This document shows, one piece after another, positions 9,801 through 18,566 of a stretch of DNA of 64,000 nucleotides; within the stretch, counting starts at the first letter, position 1; each line of letters begins with the position of its first letter. The notes under the pieces are model-generated. The model ran no database searches, was not told where the DNA came from, and worked only from the letters and a program-made list of their open reading frames with translations. The position numbers and the translations under genes were made by a program. The DNA comes from JAPORK01 sp026710285 (GTDB taxonomy: Bacteria > Pseudomonadota > Gammaproteobacteria > Pseudomonadales > Endozoicomonadaceae), in the NCBI GenBank assembly GCA_965201045.1, contig OZ241746.1, positions 3,720,001 through 3,784,000 on the forward strand, given 5' to 3'.

Positions 9801-11027
9801 GAGCGCTACAAACTGCCTTATGGTGCAGTGTTATCAGTAGAAGAAAATCATGAAGTCCATGCAGGTCAATTGATTGCCAGGTGGGATCCCCATACGCACC
9901 CAATTATTAGTGAAATCAGTGGGGTTGTGAAATTTATTGGTATGGAAGAAGGGATTACCGTTAAAACACAAACAGATGAAATTACCGGATTGTCCAGTAT
10001 TGAGGTGATTGACGCTAAAGATCGTCCTTCTTCTGGTAAAGATATACGTCCTGCCATTCAGCTGTTTGATACTGAAGGTAATGAGCTTACTATGCCAAAC
10101 ACAACGATGCCGGCACAGTATTTCCTTCCGGCTAATGCACTGGTTAGCATTAAAGATGGAAATCAGGTGGCTATCGGTGACGTTATTGCCAGAATACCGC
10201 AAAAATCCAGTGGTAATAAGGATATTACGGGTGGTCTGCCAAGAGTGGCTGATTTATTTGAAGCACGTAAACCTAAAGATGCTTCTATCCTGGCTGAAAT
10301 TTCCGGAACGATCTCTTTTGGTAAAGAGACGAAAGGTAAAAAGCGCCTGATCATTACACCAACTGATAATAACAGTGATCCTTATGAAGAGCTGATTCCA
10401 AAATGGCGTCATCTGAACGTTTTTGAAGGTGAGCAGGTCACTAAAGGAGAAGTTATTTCTGATGGTCCAACCAATCCTCATGATGTTTTACGACTGTTGG
10501 GTATAGGTGAACTGGCACGTTATATTATCGATGAAATTCAGGATGTTTATCGCTTACAGGGTGTAAAAATTAATGATAAACATATTGAAATTATTTTACG
10601 CCAAATGCTACGGCGGGTCGATATTGTTGACGGTGGTGATACTGACCTTATCCGGGGCGAACAGTCTGACTATCATCATGTGCTGGAAACCAATACAAAC
10701 CTTGATGCAACGCAACAACCGGCACGTTATGAACATGTATTGCTGGGTATTACTAAAGCATCACTGGCAACAGAATCCTTTATTTCAGCTGCGTCTTTCC
10801 AGGAAACAACACGTGTACTGACAGAAGCTGCTGTTACCGGTAAGCGTGATCATCTGCGCGGATTAAAAGAAAATGTTGTTGTTGGAAGGCTTATTCCTGC
10901 CGGTACTGGTTTTGCTTACCATAGTGAGCGCCGTAAACAGAGTGAGCCAGATGTACAGTTGCCGGTTACCGCATCTGACATTGAAGCAGCACTTTCTGAA
11001 GCATTGAAACAAAACAATACGACATAG
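6825..11027 (+). CDS. rpoC: DNA-directed RNA polymerase subunit beta-prime
   Basis: A full-length 1400-residue beta-prime subunit. The frame is open from a GTG at 6789, but ATG 6825, preceded by GTGGGAGAAGC, gives the standard N-terminus [20 protein letters not shown] and is preferred. The N-terminal zinc site ([20 protein letters not shown], about residues 70-88), the catalytic magnesium motif NADFDGDQ (about residues 458-465), the trigger-loop region and the second cysteine cluster ([11 protein letters not shown], about residues 888-898) are all present. It ends the rplJL-rpoBC cluster; rpsL does not follow. Confidence 0.99.
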   Translation: [1400 protein letters not shown]

Positions 11028-11060
11028 TTGATCTGTATCAGAGATAACTAATTAAACACA

Positions 11061-11101
11061 CCGTAAAATCCCGCTCTTCTCAGGGCGGGACTATAAGGTG
11101 T
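11061..11101 (+). terminator. hairpin after rpoC, probable terminator
   Basis: TCCCGC (11069-11074) pairs with GCGGGA (11085-11090) around a CT-rich loop, and flanking bases (ACACC on the left, GGTGTT on the right) can extend the stem. It lies 41 bases after the rpoC stop. There is no long T tract, so it is a weaker candidate than others in the window. It separates the polymerase operon from the convergent helicase-PLD gene and may work in both directions. Confidence 0.5.
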
Positions 11102-11227
11102 TATCATTAAGGCATTCATTGATTCTCACTATATTTTCTTTTCTGAGAGTTTTTACCTAAATGTATCTTCATTCCTGTTATATAGCCACACTTAATTGAA
11201 CACTACTGGCTTAATTATCAACATCCT

Positions 11228-14200
11228 CTAAAATCCTTTTAAACTTTTCTTCTCATTGCAGGATCTACATTTGACCCAGGGACCATATTTTCCTCTATGA
11301 AAAACTACCTTACCTCCACAATAAGAACAATCAGGCAATTCACGGGCAACCATTAAAACCGGGTCTTCTTTTGCTAATTTTCTGTTAACCGCCATACTGC
11401 AGGCAAAAGTTCCGGTGATTTTTTCTTGCTCAATACGCAGCATACTTTCCTCTGTTCCTCCCGAAAAAGAGAGAGGGTTTAGTGATCCAAACCACGCAAT
11501 ATCATCATCAATCAAGACTGCCTTTTGATGGATATTGGCTCTGAATTCAACGAGTATACCTTCAAGTTCCAATTTTTCGGCAACCATGGTACTCTCTTCT
11601 TTTCCCATTGAACCATTTTGTTCTGGTGGGGGGACAATCACTCTTACTTTTACACCAGAGGCTATCTTTGATTTCAGAACAGACAGAAGGTCATTTACCC
11701 TGTTTGAAGTGTAGAAGCCTGAATAAATGGCAATATATTTTTTTGCTTTGTTGAGATCTGCTTTTAATAGTGGAAAAAAGATGTCCTCATTGACTAAACC
11801 GCTTTTCAGTGCATCTGTTGGTAATTTCAGCTCCTGAATATTTATCTTTGCCTTTTCTAACTCCTTTTCCAGCGGAGAAAGATCAATGATCTCTTTTGCA
11901 TCAATAACAGTTCCATTAGTTTGAGCTGCGAAAAGAATTTTTCTAAAGTATCCCATGGCTGGAATTTTAGAGTCCAGATAACGTAAATTAGCTATAAATA
12001 TGAGTCTGTCCTGTGCCCGGCTAACGGCAACGGTTAACAGATTGGATTTTGATGCTGTTTCTTGTGCCAGATTGGGGTGTAAATATTGTTTTTCACCCAT
12101 AGAGCTGACGGTATCGAAAATTATTGTATTCTTCTCATCACCCTGAAAGGTATGTATAGTTCCAATGGAAACCTTTTCTGCAAATGGTTCACCGACTGAC
12201 ATTTTTTTTATCAGTCTGATTTGTGCTCTGAATGGTGTGCAATAGCCAATATTACCCGAATCATTGGTGTTACTAAAATCACGCATTATGTTCCGTGCTA
12301 ATAGTGCGTGAACTGTATTTGATGTTGATTCGAAGGGATCCCTATCAGTAAATGGATATACCGATGAGGTATCAATGATAATTACTGAATCTTCAAAATG
12401 TTCCGGTGCTACAAGAGAAGTTGCTTTTCTATCCCCGGATGTAAATAACTCCCCTTCATAACCAATATCGCTTATCAGATCGCAGATTTTTGGATCCATC
12501 CTGTACTGCTCTCTAAGAACGCCTGCATAATCACACTCTACTTTATTTTCGAAGATTTTTTGCATTCCAGAGTGAGCGAATATATCTGAACCCAGTATTT
12601 CGATGGTAGCTTTATTATTAGACTGCACGATGGGTGGTAACTGTCTGAAATCTCCAGAAATAATACAACGTTTTTTACTTTGACTGGCGGTGAAATAAAC
12701 TGCCGGAAGCAGCCCCATGGAGGCTTCATCAATTACTATATTGTCAAATTTTCCCAGTTCAGAGGGTGACAAAAACATTTTTGTTAAGGTGGTTCCTATG
12801 ACTATTGCTTGCGCTAAAATACTCTGTCTCAAATTTTTAATTTGTTTTTCTAGATCAACAATCTGGCGGATAATTGCTGTACGCTCTTTATTTGCTTTGT
12901 CCAGGGCATTTATGGTTTCCGCTAAATTGTGCGGTTCTGTAGTTTTCCTGGCAATATTGAGTCTTGATTTGAGCGCTGATTGAGATTTAAGTAGATTTTC
13001 CAGGTTCTGGGTTTGTGATTTGAGAAGGTTGTTGGTAGCTGTTTTTTTTGCTTTTTTTTCCGTTATTCCGGCTTCTATTGCATTTATTCCCCCTGACAGA
13101 ATTTTTCCCAGAAAACTCTTATTATCATAATTTAACTTGTCTCTCTGTAACTTCTCGAGTTTTTTTTCTAATTTTTGCTGAGTTCTGTAAGAACTTTCAA
13201 TGTTGCTTTGAGTTGTGTCAATATCCTTAATGATATCAGCCTGCTTATTTTTTAATCTCTCAAGGGTGTTAAAAGCATCGAGAATGGGTTGATATTTAGC
13301 AATGATGTTGTCAGTTTTGTACTTTTTTTCCTCTAAAGTATTTATTTTCTTTGTTAGCTCATACCCTTTACGTTCTACAATGCTATCTACCGTCACATAT
13401 TGTCTAAACTTTTCGTCAAGTTCTGCTTGTGATATGCGACCAATTCTGATTATTTTTCCATCTTCAAGATCTGCAATTTTTCCATTTTTTATCATATGAT
13501 TACAGAGTTTCAACAGGACCTGATCCACAGCCTTGTTAGTATTTGAGCAAATTAATGTCCTCTCATCTTGTCTGTAGAAGTAAGCGAGGATAGCCCCAAG
13601 TGTTTGAGTTTTACCTGTGCCAGGAGGTCCCCACAGAAAAGATATTGAATGCCTTATTGCTTTTTGTACAAATGATTTTTGACCCGGGTTGAGGTCTGAT
13701 ATATCTTCTTTATCAAAATCAGCGACATTAATTTTTTTTGTCTTACCCTTGAGTAATAAGTCAGCTATCTCACAATTCATGCCTACAGGAGGACCGATCT
13801 TCTTGTTGACTGGGGTGTCGGTTTCAATTTCGAAACGTTTTTGTAGTGATTCTAATAATGCGCTCTCGTCCTGGATGATGAAGCATTTTGAAATTAAATT
13901 GCCAAAGTCTTCATCCAAAGAAATTAGTATAGTCGTCAATTTACCGGGAAGTACTGAAACAATGGATCCTTTGGTTTTCCCTGTATCAGATTGAAAATCA
14001 ACCCTTGCTCCTTCAAAAAATTCCTCGTCACCATCATAAGTGAACGAATATATATGCCCGTATTCTCCAGAATGTGATTCTTCTCGTTGACCATTTGCTA
14101 AATGGATTTTTTTGGAAAATTTAGCTTTCCTTCTGATTTCCCAAATTAAGCCACCTAGGGCACAAATAAATTTTTCTGAATTTGTTGTAGCATTTTCCAA

Positions 14201-14671
14201 ACCTTTGATTAAAAAGTTATTTTTTATCTCTGGTGACCAGGCCTGAGGTAAACCGTTCAAAGTACCTGAAGCTTTCCTTATAAAACCTTTTTCATAATTT
14301 GGTTTAGATAACGAGAGATTATCAACATTTTCTTTGTTTATGTCTTCAATAAACTGTGTATCAGGTAACGTTGTATCGTGTATCTCAGGAGAATTAGCAA
14401 TATCACGTTTAAGAGATTGTTGTTGTGGAAGTTTTTCTACTTTTATTATTGGAGTTTCTGTCGCTTTTCTCTCTGGTTGGTTAATGGATGACTCTGATAA
14501 CCTGATATAACTTTGTGCTTTCTCTAAATGTGCAGCTAGTGATTTTTTAGACTTTTTTCTGAAGCCTATCTCATGTACAAGCGCTTTTAAAATTGATACA
14601 TCATTTTTGTTTTTCTCTACAGCCACCCTGAGTTCAGCTGCAGAAAATCTAATATAAGACCTTCTTGCCAT
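11228..14671 (-). CDS. SF1 helicase with C-terminal PLD nuclease and zinc ribbon (type II Mokosh-like)
   Basis: An 1147-residue protein of the UPF1/Dna2-like (COG1112) helicase group. Walker A WGPPGTGKT lies near residues 347-355 and the DEAS Walker B (VIDEAS) near 646-651. A long lysine/glutamate-rich coiled coil at about 435-615 separates the two. Later motifs are GDFRQLPPIV (673-682), LREQYRMDP (719-727), IHTFQGDE (839-846) and VAVSRAQDRL (881-890). The tail has a phospholipase-D nuclease half-site, H1048-x-K1050 with D1055 and GSLN at 1062, then a C4 zinc ribbon (C1115, C1118, C1135, C1138). In the Mokosh family the type II protein joins the same helicase and PLD nuclease in one chain, so an RNA-helicase-linked anti-phage role is inferred. 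A DNA-repair helicase with an accessory nuclease is the alternative. It stands alone on the minus strand in an IS-rich patch. Confidence 0.8.
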   Translation of the reverse strand: MARRSYIRFSAAELRVAVEKNKNDVSILKALVHEIGFRKKSKKSLAAHLEKAQSYIRLSESSINQPERKATETPIIKVEKLPQQQSLKRDIANSPEIHDTTLPDTQFIEDINKENVDNLSLSKPNYEKGFIRKASGTLNGLPQAWSPEIKNNFLIKGLENATTNSEKFICALGGLIWEIRRKAKFSKKIHLANGQREESHSGEYGHIYSFTYDGDEEFFEGARVDFQSDTGKTKGSIVSVLPGKLTTILISLDEDFGNLISKCFIIQDESALLESLQKRFEIETDTPVNKKIGPPVGMNCEIADLLLKGKTKKINVADFDKEDISDLNPGQKSFVQKAIRHSISFLWGPPGTGKTQTLGAILAYFYRQDERTLICSNTNKAVDQVLLKLCNHMIKNGKIADLEDGKIIRIGRISQAELDEKFRQYVTVDSIVERKGYELTKKINTLEEKKYKTDNIIAKYQPILDAFNTLERLKNKQADIIKDIDTTQSNIESSYRTQQKLEKKLEKLQRDKLNYDNKSFLGKILSGGINAIEAGITEKKAKKTATNNLLKSQTQNLENLLKSQSALKSRLNIARKTTEPHNLAETINALDKANKERTAIIRQIVDLEKQIKNLRQSILAQAIVIGTTLTKMFLSPSELGKFDNIVIDEASMGLLPAVYFTASQSKKRCIISGDFRQLPPIVQSNNKATIEILGSDIFAHSGMQKIFENKVECDYAGVLREQYRMDPKICDLISDIGYEGELFTSGDRKATSLVAPEHFEDSVIIIDTSSVYPFTDRDPFESTSNTVHALLARNIMRDFSNTNDSGNIGYCTPFRAQIRLIKKMSVGEPFAEKVSIGTIHTFQGDEKNTIIFDTVSSMGEKQYLHPNLAQETASKSNLLTVAVSRAQDRLIFIANLRYLDSKIPAMGYFRKILFAAQTNGTVIDAKEIIDLSPLEKELEKAKINIQELKLPTDALKSGLVNEDIFFPLLKADLNKAKKYIAIYSGFYTSNRVNDLLSVLKSKIASGVKVRVIVPPPEQNGSMGKEESTMVAEKLELEGILVEFRANIHQKAVLIDDDIAWFGSLNPLSFSGGTEESMLRIEQEKITGTFACSMAVNRKLAKEDPVLMVARELPDCSYCGGKVVFHRGKYGPWVKCRSCNEKKSLKGF

Positions 14672-14906
14672 TAATTCTCTTAAACCTTAAATCTTTTTAA
14701 ATAGATATAGTACAGTTATTCGATAAAAGATAGTGTCCGCTTTATTATGTCTGTCAGGCTGTGGTAAAAAACATTGTTGTGTATGGATACCTCAGGAGTG
14801 ATGAATAAATAAACCTATAGGTGATGGTACTATTCAAGATCAGTGAGCGTACTATTACGAGAGTATACCAACATGGAACTACTGTAAAAAACAAGAAGAA
14901 AACGCA

Positions 14907-15200
14907 ATGGGTTATTCGAGAAGAGGTTTAAGCAGGAAAATTCATGGGGTTGCTGATATATCAGGTAACCCTGTCAGATTGCTGATTAATACGGGACAAG
15001 CCTCAGAATGTAGTCAGGTAAATAAATTACCTGAAAATTTAAACTATCAATATTTACTGACCAACAAGGAGTATGATTCTGATGAGATAACAAGCACTGA
15101 TCGTATTTACCTGAGAGTATCTGCACTCCTGCCATACAGCTACGAAAAATTACACAGCTGCATACAAGCATCCTTCAATCAAATAGTCACCTCAACATGA
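14907..15200 (+). pseudogene. IS5-family transposase remnant
   Basis: The 97-residue reading frame matches the middle of IS5/IS427-type transposases: RRGLSRKIHGVADISGNPVR, then LLINTGQASECSQVNKLPE and YLLTNKEYDSDEI, which corresponds to the second catalytic aspartate region (normally ADKGYDSD). The N-terminal third is missing. After residue 65 similarity fades, although SYEKLHSCIQASFNQI may be a worn version of the usual YKxRHxVENxFxxLK catalytic glutamate region. The gene is therefore a decayed fragment. It overlaps the 3' end of the convergent DUF2797 gene by 22 bases. Confidence 0.75.
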
Positions 15201-16030
15201 TAACCTGCAAATTTTCTAATATTGAGTACACCTGTATCTAAAATTAAATATTGTCCCTTAATACCTTGTAATATTCCTGAAACAGCTGGTGTTTTATCGA
15301 AATTAAATGAGGTGATTTTCACAGGGTAAATATTAACAGGATAATGAATATCAGTTTCATCATTATTCGACAAAGGCTGTACTGCTTGAATACCGTATTT
15401 ATTTTGTAAGGTCTGAACCTGCTCAGTAAAGTGTGAAAATAGCTGATCTCTGATTGCGGGAAGATCAACCGGTTGTACATCACCCTTTAGTAGTGCTCTC
15501 CAGTTTGTTTTGTCGCTAACTTCCTGGCGAAAAATTTGCTCAATAAAACCAGATAGCTGGCGTGAAGCTACATTAAAGATCGGTAGTGCTTGTATAGCGC
15601 CCTGATCTATCCAGCGCACAGGTATTTGTGAAGTACGTGTAATACCTACTTTAACACCGGAACTGTTAGCCAGATAGACAATATGCCGCTGCATACAGAA
15701 TTGTTCCCCCCACTCAGGTTCCCGACAGGTTCCTTTATGATAGTGACATAATTCAGGCTTAACGATGCACAGATCACACTGTGCCAGACGGGTAAAACAG
15801 GGATAACAGTACCCCTGGTTAAAACTTTTTTTAGTGATTCTTCCACAATGAATGCACTGAATTTTATTCATAGCATGCAGAGTAATTTTTTGCCCCAGCA
15901 AGGGGTTCAGGGGCAGTAGTTGTTCACCTACAGGCAGCTGATAGTCAGCGAGGTTATCAGACTTTAACTGTACCTGAAGTTTTCTTAATGGACCAGCAGT
16001 ATGCGATGATGTCAGCTTTTCTTTACTCAA
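15179..16030 (-). CDS. DUF2797 family protein
   Basis: A 283-residue protein of the DUF2797 family, found across gammaproteobacteria; its biochemical function is not known to me. The family hallmarks are present: GPLRKLQVQL near the N-terminus, LPLNPLLGQKITL, a zinc-binding cysteine cluster (IQCIHCGRITKKSFNQGYC with further CDLC and CHYHKGTC, about residues 58-102) and the VKVGITRTSQIPVRWIDQGA segment that resembles a GIY-YIG-like strand pattern. The chosen start is a TTG (16030) because no ATG exists upstream in frame and the family motif begins about 13 residues in. It reads convergently with the IS5 remnant. Confidence 0.85.
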   Translation of the reverse strand: MSKEKLTSSHTAGPLRKLQVQLKSDNLADYQLPVGEQLLPLNPLLGQKITLHAMNKIQCIHCGRITKKSFNQGYCYPCFTRLAQCDLCIVKPELCHYHKGTCREPEWGEQFCMQRHIVYLANSSGVKVGITRTSQIPVRWIDQGAIQALPIFNVASRQLSGFIEQIFRQEVSDKTNWRALLKGDVQPVDLPAIRDQLFSHFTEQVQTLQNKYGIQAVQPLSNNDETDIHYPVNIYPVKITSFNFDKTPAVSGILQGIKGQYLILDTGVLNIRKFAGYHVEVTI

Positions 16031-16289
16031 AATATTAACCCTAATCTTTTTCTGTTAGTTATAACTCCTTATTTAACACTATGACGGAAAATTATTAAAA
16101 AAATCACCTAAGATAATTATTTCTTAACTTCTTTGTCTTGAATGTTAGGCAGCAACTTTATACAAAATCAGATCTTTATGGATAACTTTAAGCTTTTATA
16201 AGTTATTAAAATCAGGCGGATATAATCCGTTTGCTATTAAATAATGAAAGCGACTGGCAGAAACATATTGTATTAAGAGTGGATCGAAC

Positions 16290-16517
16290 TCACGCACGAT
16301 TTTTTAACTTAACTTCAATAACTTTGTTCCATTCTGTCAGATCCACTTCTTCGGTAGCTCTTTCAACAATGCTAATTAATTGTTCAGGTGACATGTAATT
16401 CATATATGGATAAATTATATCCATATCCCTTTGGTCTAACCGTGTTTCTTCGTAACTCCCCAGGTACTCTATAATAAAATAGTACGCTGAGTTAAAACAC
16501 CTCCTAAACAAAAACAA
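16290..16517 (-). CDS. small hypothetical protein
   Basis: A 75-residue frame that would start at TTG. The C-terminal half (MSPEQLISIVERATEEVDL with EWNKVIEVKLKNRA) looks like genuine helical protein sequence. A strong Shine-Dalgarno match (AGGAGGTG, about 16496-16503 on the minus strand) lies inside the frame near its start, without an obvious ATG, GTG or TTG at ideal spacing after it, so the true start is uncertain. It lies downstream of the IS66 remnant on the same strand. I do not recognise it; it may be a real small gene or a relic. Confidence 0.3.
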   Translation of the reverse strand: MFLFRRCFNSAYYFIIEYLGSYEETRLDQRDMDIIYPYMNYMSPEQLISIVERATEEVDLTEWNKVIEVKLKNRA

Positions 16518-16611
16518 CCAAAACAGTAAAATGATGGCTTTAAAAGACTCTGTTCATAAAAAGCTGCTACGTAAAAAAAATCAAAAGAAAGAAGGTATAA
16601 AAGTTATGCCA

Positions 16612-17346
16612 TCATCCATCTGGTAAAGGTACTTTTTTGTTGAAGACTTTTTGGATGCTTTCTAAAATATTCCAACTCTGTTTTCTTGCATTTGAGATAA
16701 AGCCACGAATGCGGATAAATTTTTCAGCTCCCTTTGTTGTTCTAAATCCACCTGATATCTTTTGTTTACACTTCATCATCCGGATATCTTGTTCTGCTTG
16801 ATTATTAGTAAAAGGAATTTCCGGATCAGTTAAAAAACGTAATACGTCATCACAATAATTCCATAACCGAAGCAACAGATTATGTCCTTTTCTTTTTGGT
16901 GCCTTACCGCACCTACTTTTTTTGATTAACGGCTTAAGTGATTCATGGTATGCCAGACCTTCTTTCACAATCTCTGTATAGGAAGCTCTGAGACGTGCTA
17001 ATTTATCAGCTGCAATCGATTTCCCTCTATGTAATTTTTTATATCGCAGGCTACATAACAACCAGTGACTCATTTTTTTAGCACAGGACTCTTCATCTTC
17101 AATCAATGCATTCAACTCACGTAAATGATGCGCATTGCATAATCCGTGATTAACATCATTAAGCTGGTAGTAAGGTTTGTAATGATCATGCACCACTGTG
17201 CCAGATAAATCAGGAAGCAGTACCTTACGTTTGGGTGAGATGTGATAATAGGTTAATGTTTTATCAGAAGACACGTGTAGCCATTGTGTCTTACCATTGA
17301 TTCGAAAACCTGTTTCATCCAGATGTTTCACAGGAGTAAATTTCAA
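16612..17346 (-). pseudogene. tnpC: IS66-family transposase, 5'-truncated
   Basis: A 244-residue frame corresponding to the catalytic half of an IS66 TnpC transposase, whose full length is about 500 residues. All three catalytic acidic positions are visible: the Asp of HLDETGFR near residue 11, the Asp of VVHDHYKPYY near residue 52 and the Glu of NNQAEQDIRMMK near residue 185. The frame begins only just before the first of these. In-frame codons upstream reach a stop after about ten residues, so the N-terminal zinc-finger and leucine-zipper part has been lost. No TnpA/TnpB genes were seen nearby. It is probably immobile. Confidence 0.85.
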
Positions 17347-17795
17347 AAATGGAATTGAGCAAACTGAATCAAATCAGACCATCGCTTTATGAAGCTTCAA
17401 ACACCAGTTTTGACAATAACTCGTGTTTCAGAATAATTAGCTAAATATTTCTGACTAGGGATGTTATTGGACATGATTTAAATATCTCTGGTTTTCAGTT
17501 GTTACCATTAATGTTAATAAAGCAGATTTTTTGACAGAAATATTTACTTTCTTTACAGCTATTTATATCAGTTTAATGACTGAACATTTTTTATATACCG
17601 TGTTTAAAGATCAAAACAGTTTATTCATTTTGATAAAGCATCATCTGTTTCAAAATATCATACACAATTACAAAATAAGGCTAACCTCAAATGGAGTTGT
17701 GCTCCGCATTAGGGATATTCACAAGTTATCATATTGCAATTGCTATTTAAAGGGTTGAATGATATTTTTTATTCAGCCAAAAACTCCGAACCAGA
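17347..17795. repeat. spacer with a duplicate of the pepN upstream region
   Basis: About 450 bases without a supported gene. The part 17650-17762 closely resembles 20585-20690, directly upstream of pepN: both share the TACAAAATAA/CACAAAATAA segment, the GTGCTCCGCATTAG/GTACTCCACATTAG segment and TATCATATTGCA followed by a TATTTAAAGG/TATTTGAAGG ribosome-site-like end. Here no pepN coding sequence follows. It reads as the promoter/leader remnant of an old pepN duplicate or as a repeat that also sits before pepN. Confidence 0.6.
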
Positions 17796-17814
17796 ATTTG
17801 TGTATAAAAGACAG
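17796..17814 (-). repeat. Tn5 mosaic-end-like 19-mer
   Basis: The minus-strand sequence CTGTCTTTTATACACAAAT differs at only a few positions from the 19-base hyperactive mosaic end of the IS50/Tn5 group (CTGTCTCTTATACACATCT). Four further look-alikes occur in this window (24726, 25002, 25252, 52456). No IS50-type transposase gene is present, so these are probably ends of non-autonomous or decayed IS4-family elements. Confidence 0.5.
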
Positions 17815-17861
17815 TGACTGAACGGAGTTGAAGGCAAACTGCCATACAAAACCACATCAGT

Positions 17862-18066
17862 CAGGGCTTACGCACCAAGAGAATGATTCTTAATAACCAA
17901 ATAAAACAATTACTTTTTAAGCACAAAATGTACAGATGTTCATAGTTTTATACCTTATCAAAAACAGATCAACGGTCAGTTAGAAGTTAAAATGCACAGA
18001 TTGAGTCTCAAAAAAGTGTTATATGAAGCTTCAAATGAGAATGATTCTCTTGGTGCGTAAGCCCTG
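17862..18066. mobile_element. MITE family A, copy 1
   Basis: A 205-base element with perfect 29-base terminal inverted repeats that begin CAGGGCTTACGCACCAAGAG and end with the complement. It is flanked by a perfect 10-base target duplication CCACATCAGT (17852-17861 and 18067-18076). The interior is AT-rich and has no coding frame. Two further copies occur at 35653 and 36631. The 10-base duplication suggests mobilisation by an IS4-like DDE transposase; the autonomous partner is not in this window. Confidence 0.92.
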
Positions 18067-18261
18067 CCACATCAGTGAGTACAATATTTTTAAGTAAAGT
18101 TAAGTGTATCATTATAAATTAAATCATTGTCTTATCTTATAGGTTGTGTTGTACTATTAATTACCCCTTATAAAAAATATTATTGCGTAGCAAGCTACGA
18201 AATAATTATTATAGCGATTTCACCTGAAAACACTGGAGTAAAAGTATCAAAAATTATTATT

Positions 18262-18400
18262 AACAACACTGCGGACAGTTTTTGTAATTTATTGATTTTA
18301 AAAGGATTTTCTTTTTGTTTTGCTGTAAAAACATCCTTATAAATTAATAGTTTACAGTTTTATCTATTGTGGGTTTTTAAAAACTGTCCGAAGTATTGTT
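18262..18400. repeat. MITE family B, copy 1
   Basis: About 139 bases bounded by imperfect inverted ends: AACAACACTGCGGACAGTTT on the left and, read on the other strand, AACAATACTTCGGACAGTTT on the right. The centre contains ATCCTTATAAATTAATAG. A second copy lies at 20080-20218 and a worn third at about 48838-48935. It has no coding frame of note and sits 166 bases upstream of the next gene. Confidence 0.7.
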
Positions 18401-18566
18401 ATTAAAAGATTATACAAAAATCAAACCCAGTTTTTCTTAAAGCTGAACTGGTATATAGATATAAAACACTTAATGACAATAAAAATTTGAACCTTTTAGC
18501 TTTGATTTATTTCATCAATTTGATTGGTATTTTATTTTATTACCATAATATCGAGAAGTATTGAAA

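Noticed and set aside
9282..10350. Several frames of more than 100 residues antisense to or out of phase with rpoC
   Set aside because: They fall inside a fully conserved rpoC frame and show no protein-family pattern.
16270..16300. GGATCGAACTCACGCACG as a tRNA 3' end on the minus strand
   Set aside because: It superficially resembles a T-arm, but no acceptor, D or anticodon stems can be formed around it.
17531..18342. Two short plus-strand frames (75 and 71 residues) around MITE A copy 1
   Set aside because: They overlap the duplicated pepN leader and MITE B, are AT-biased and have no start signals.
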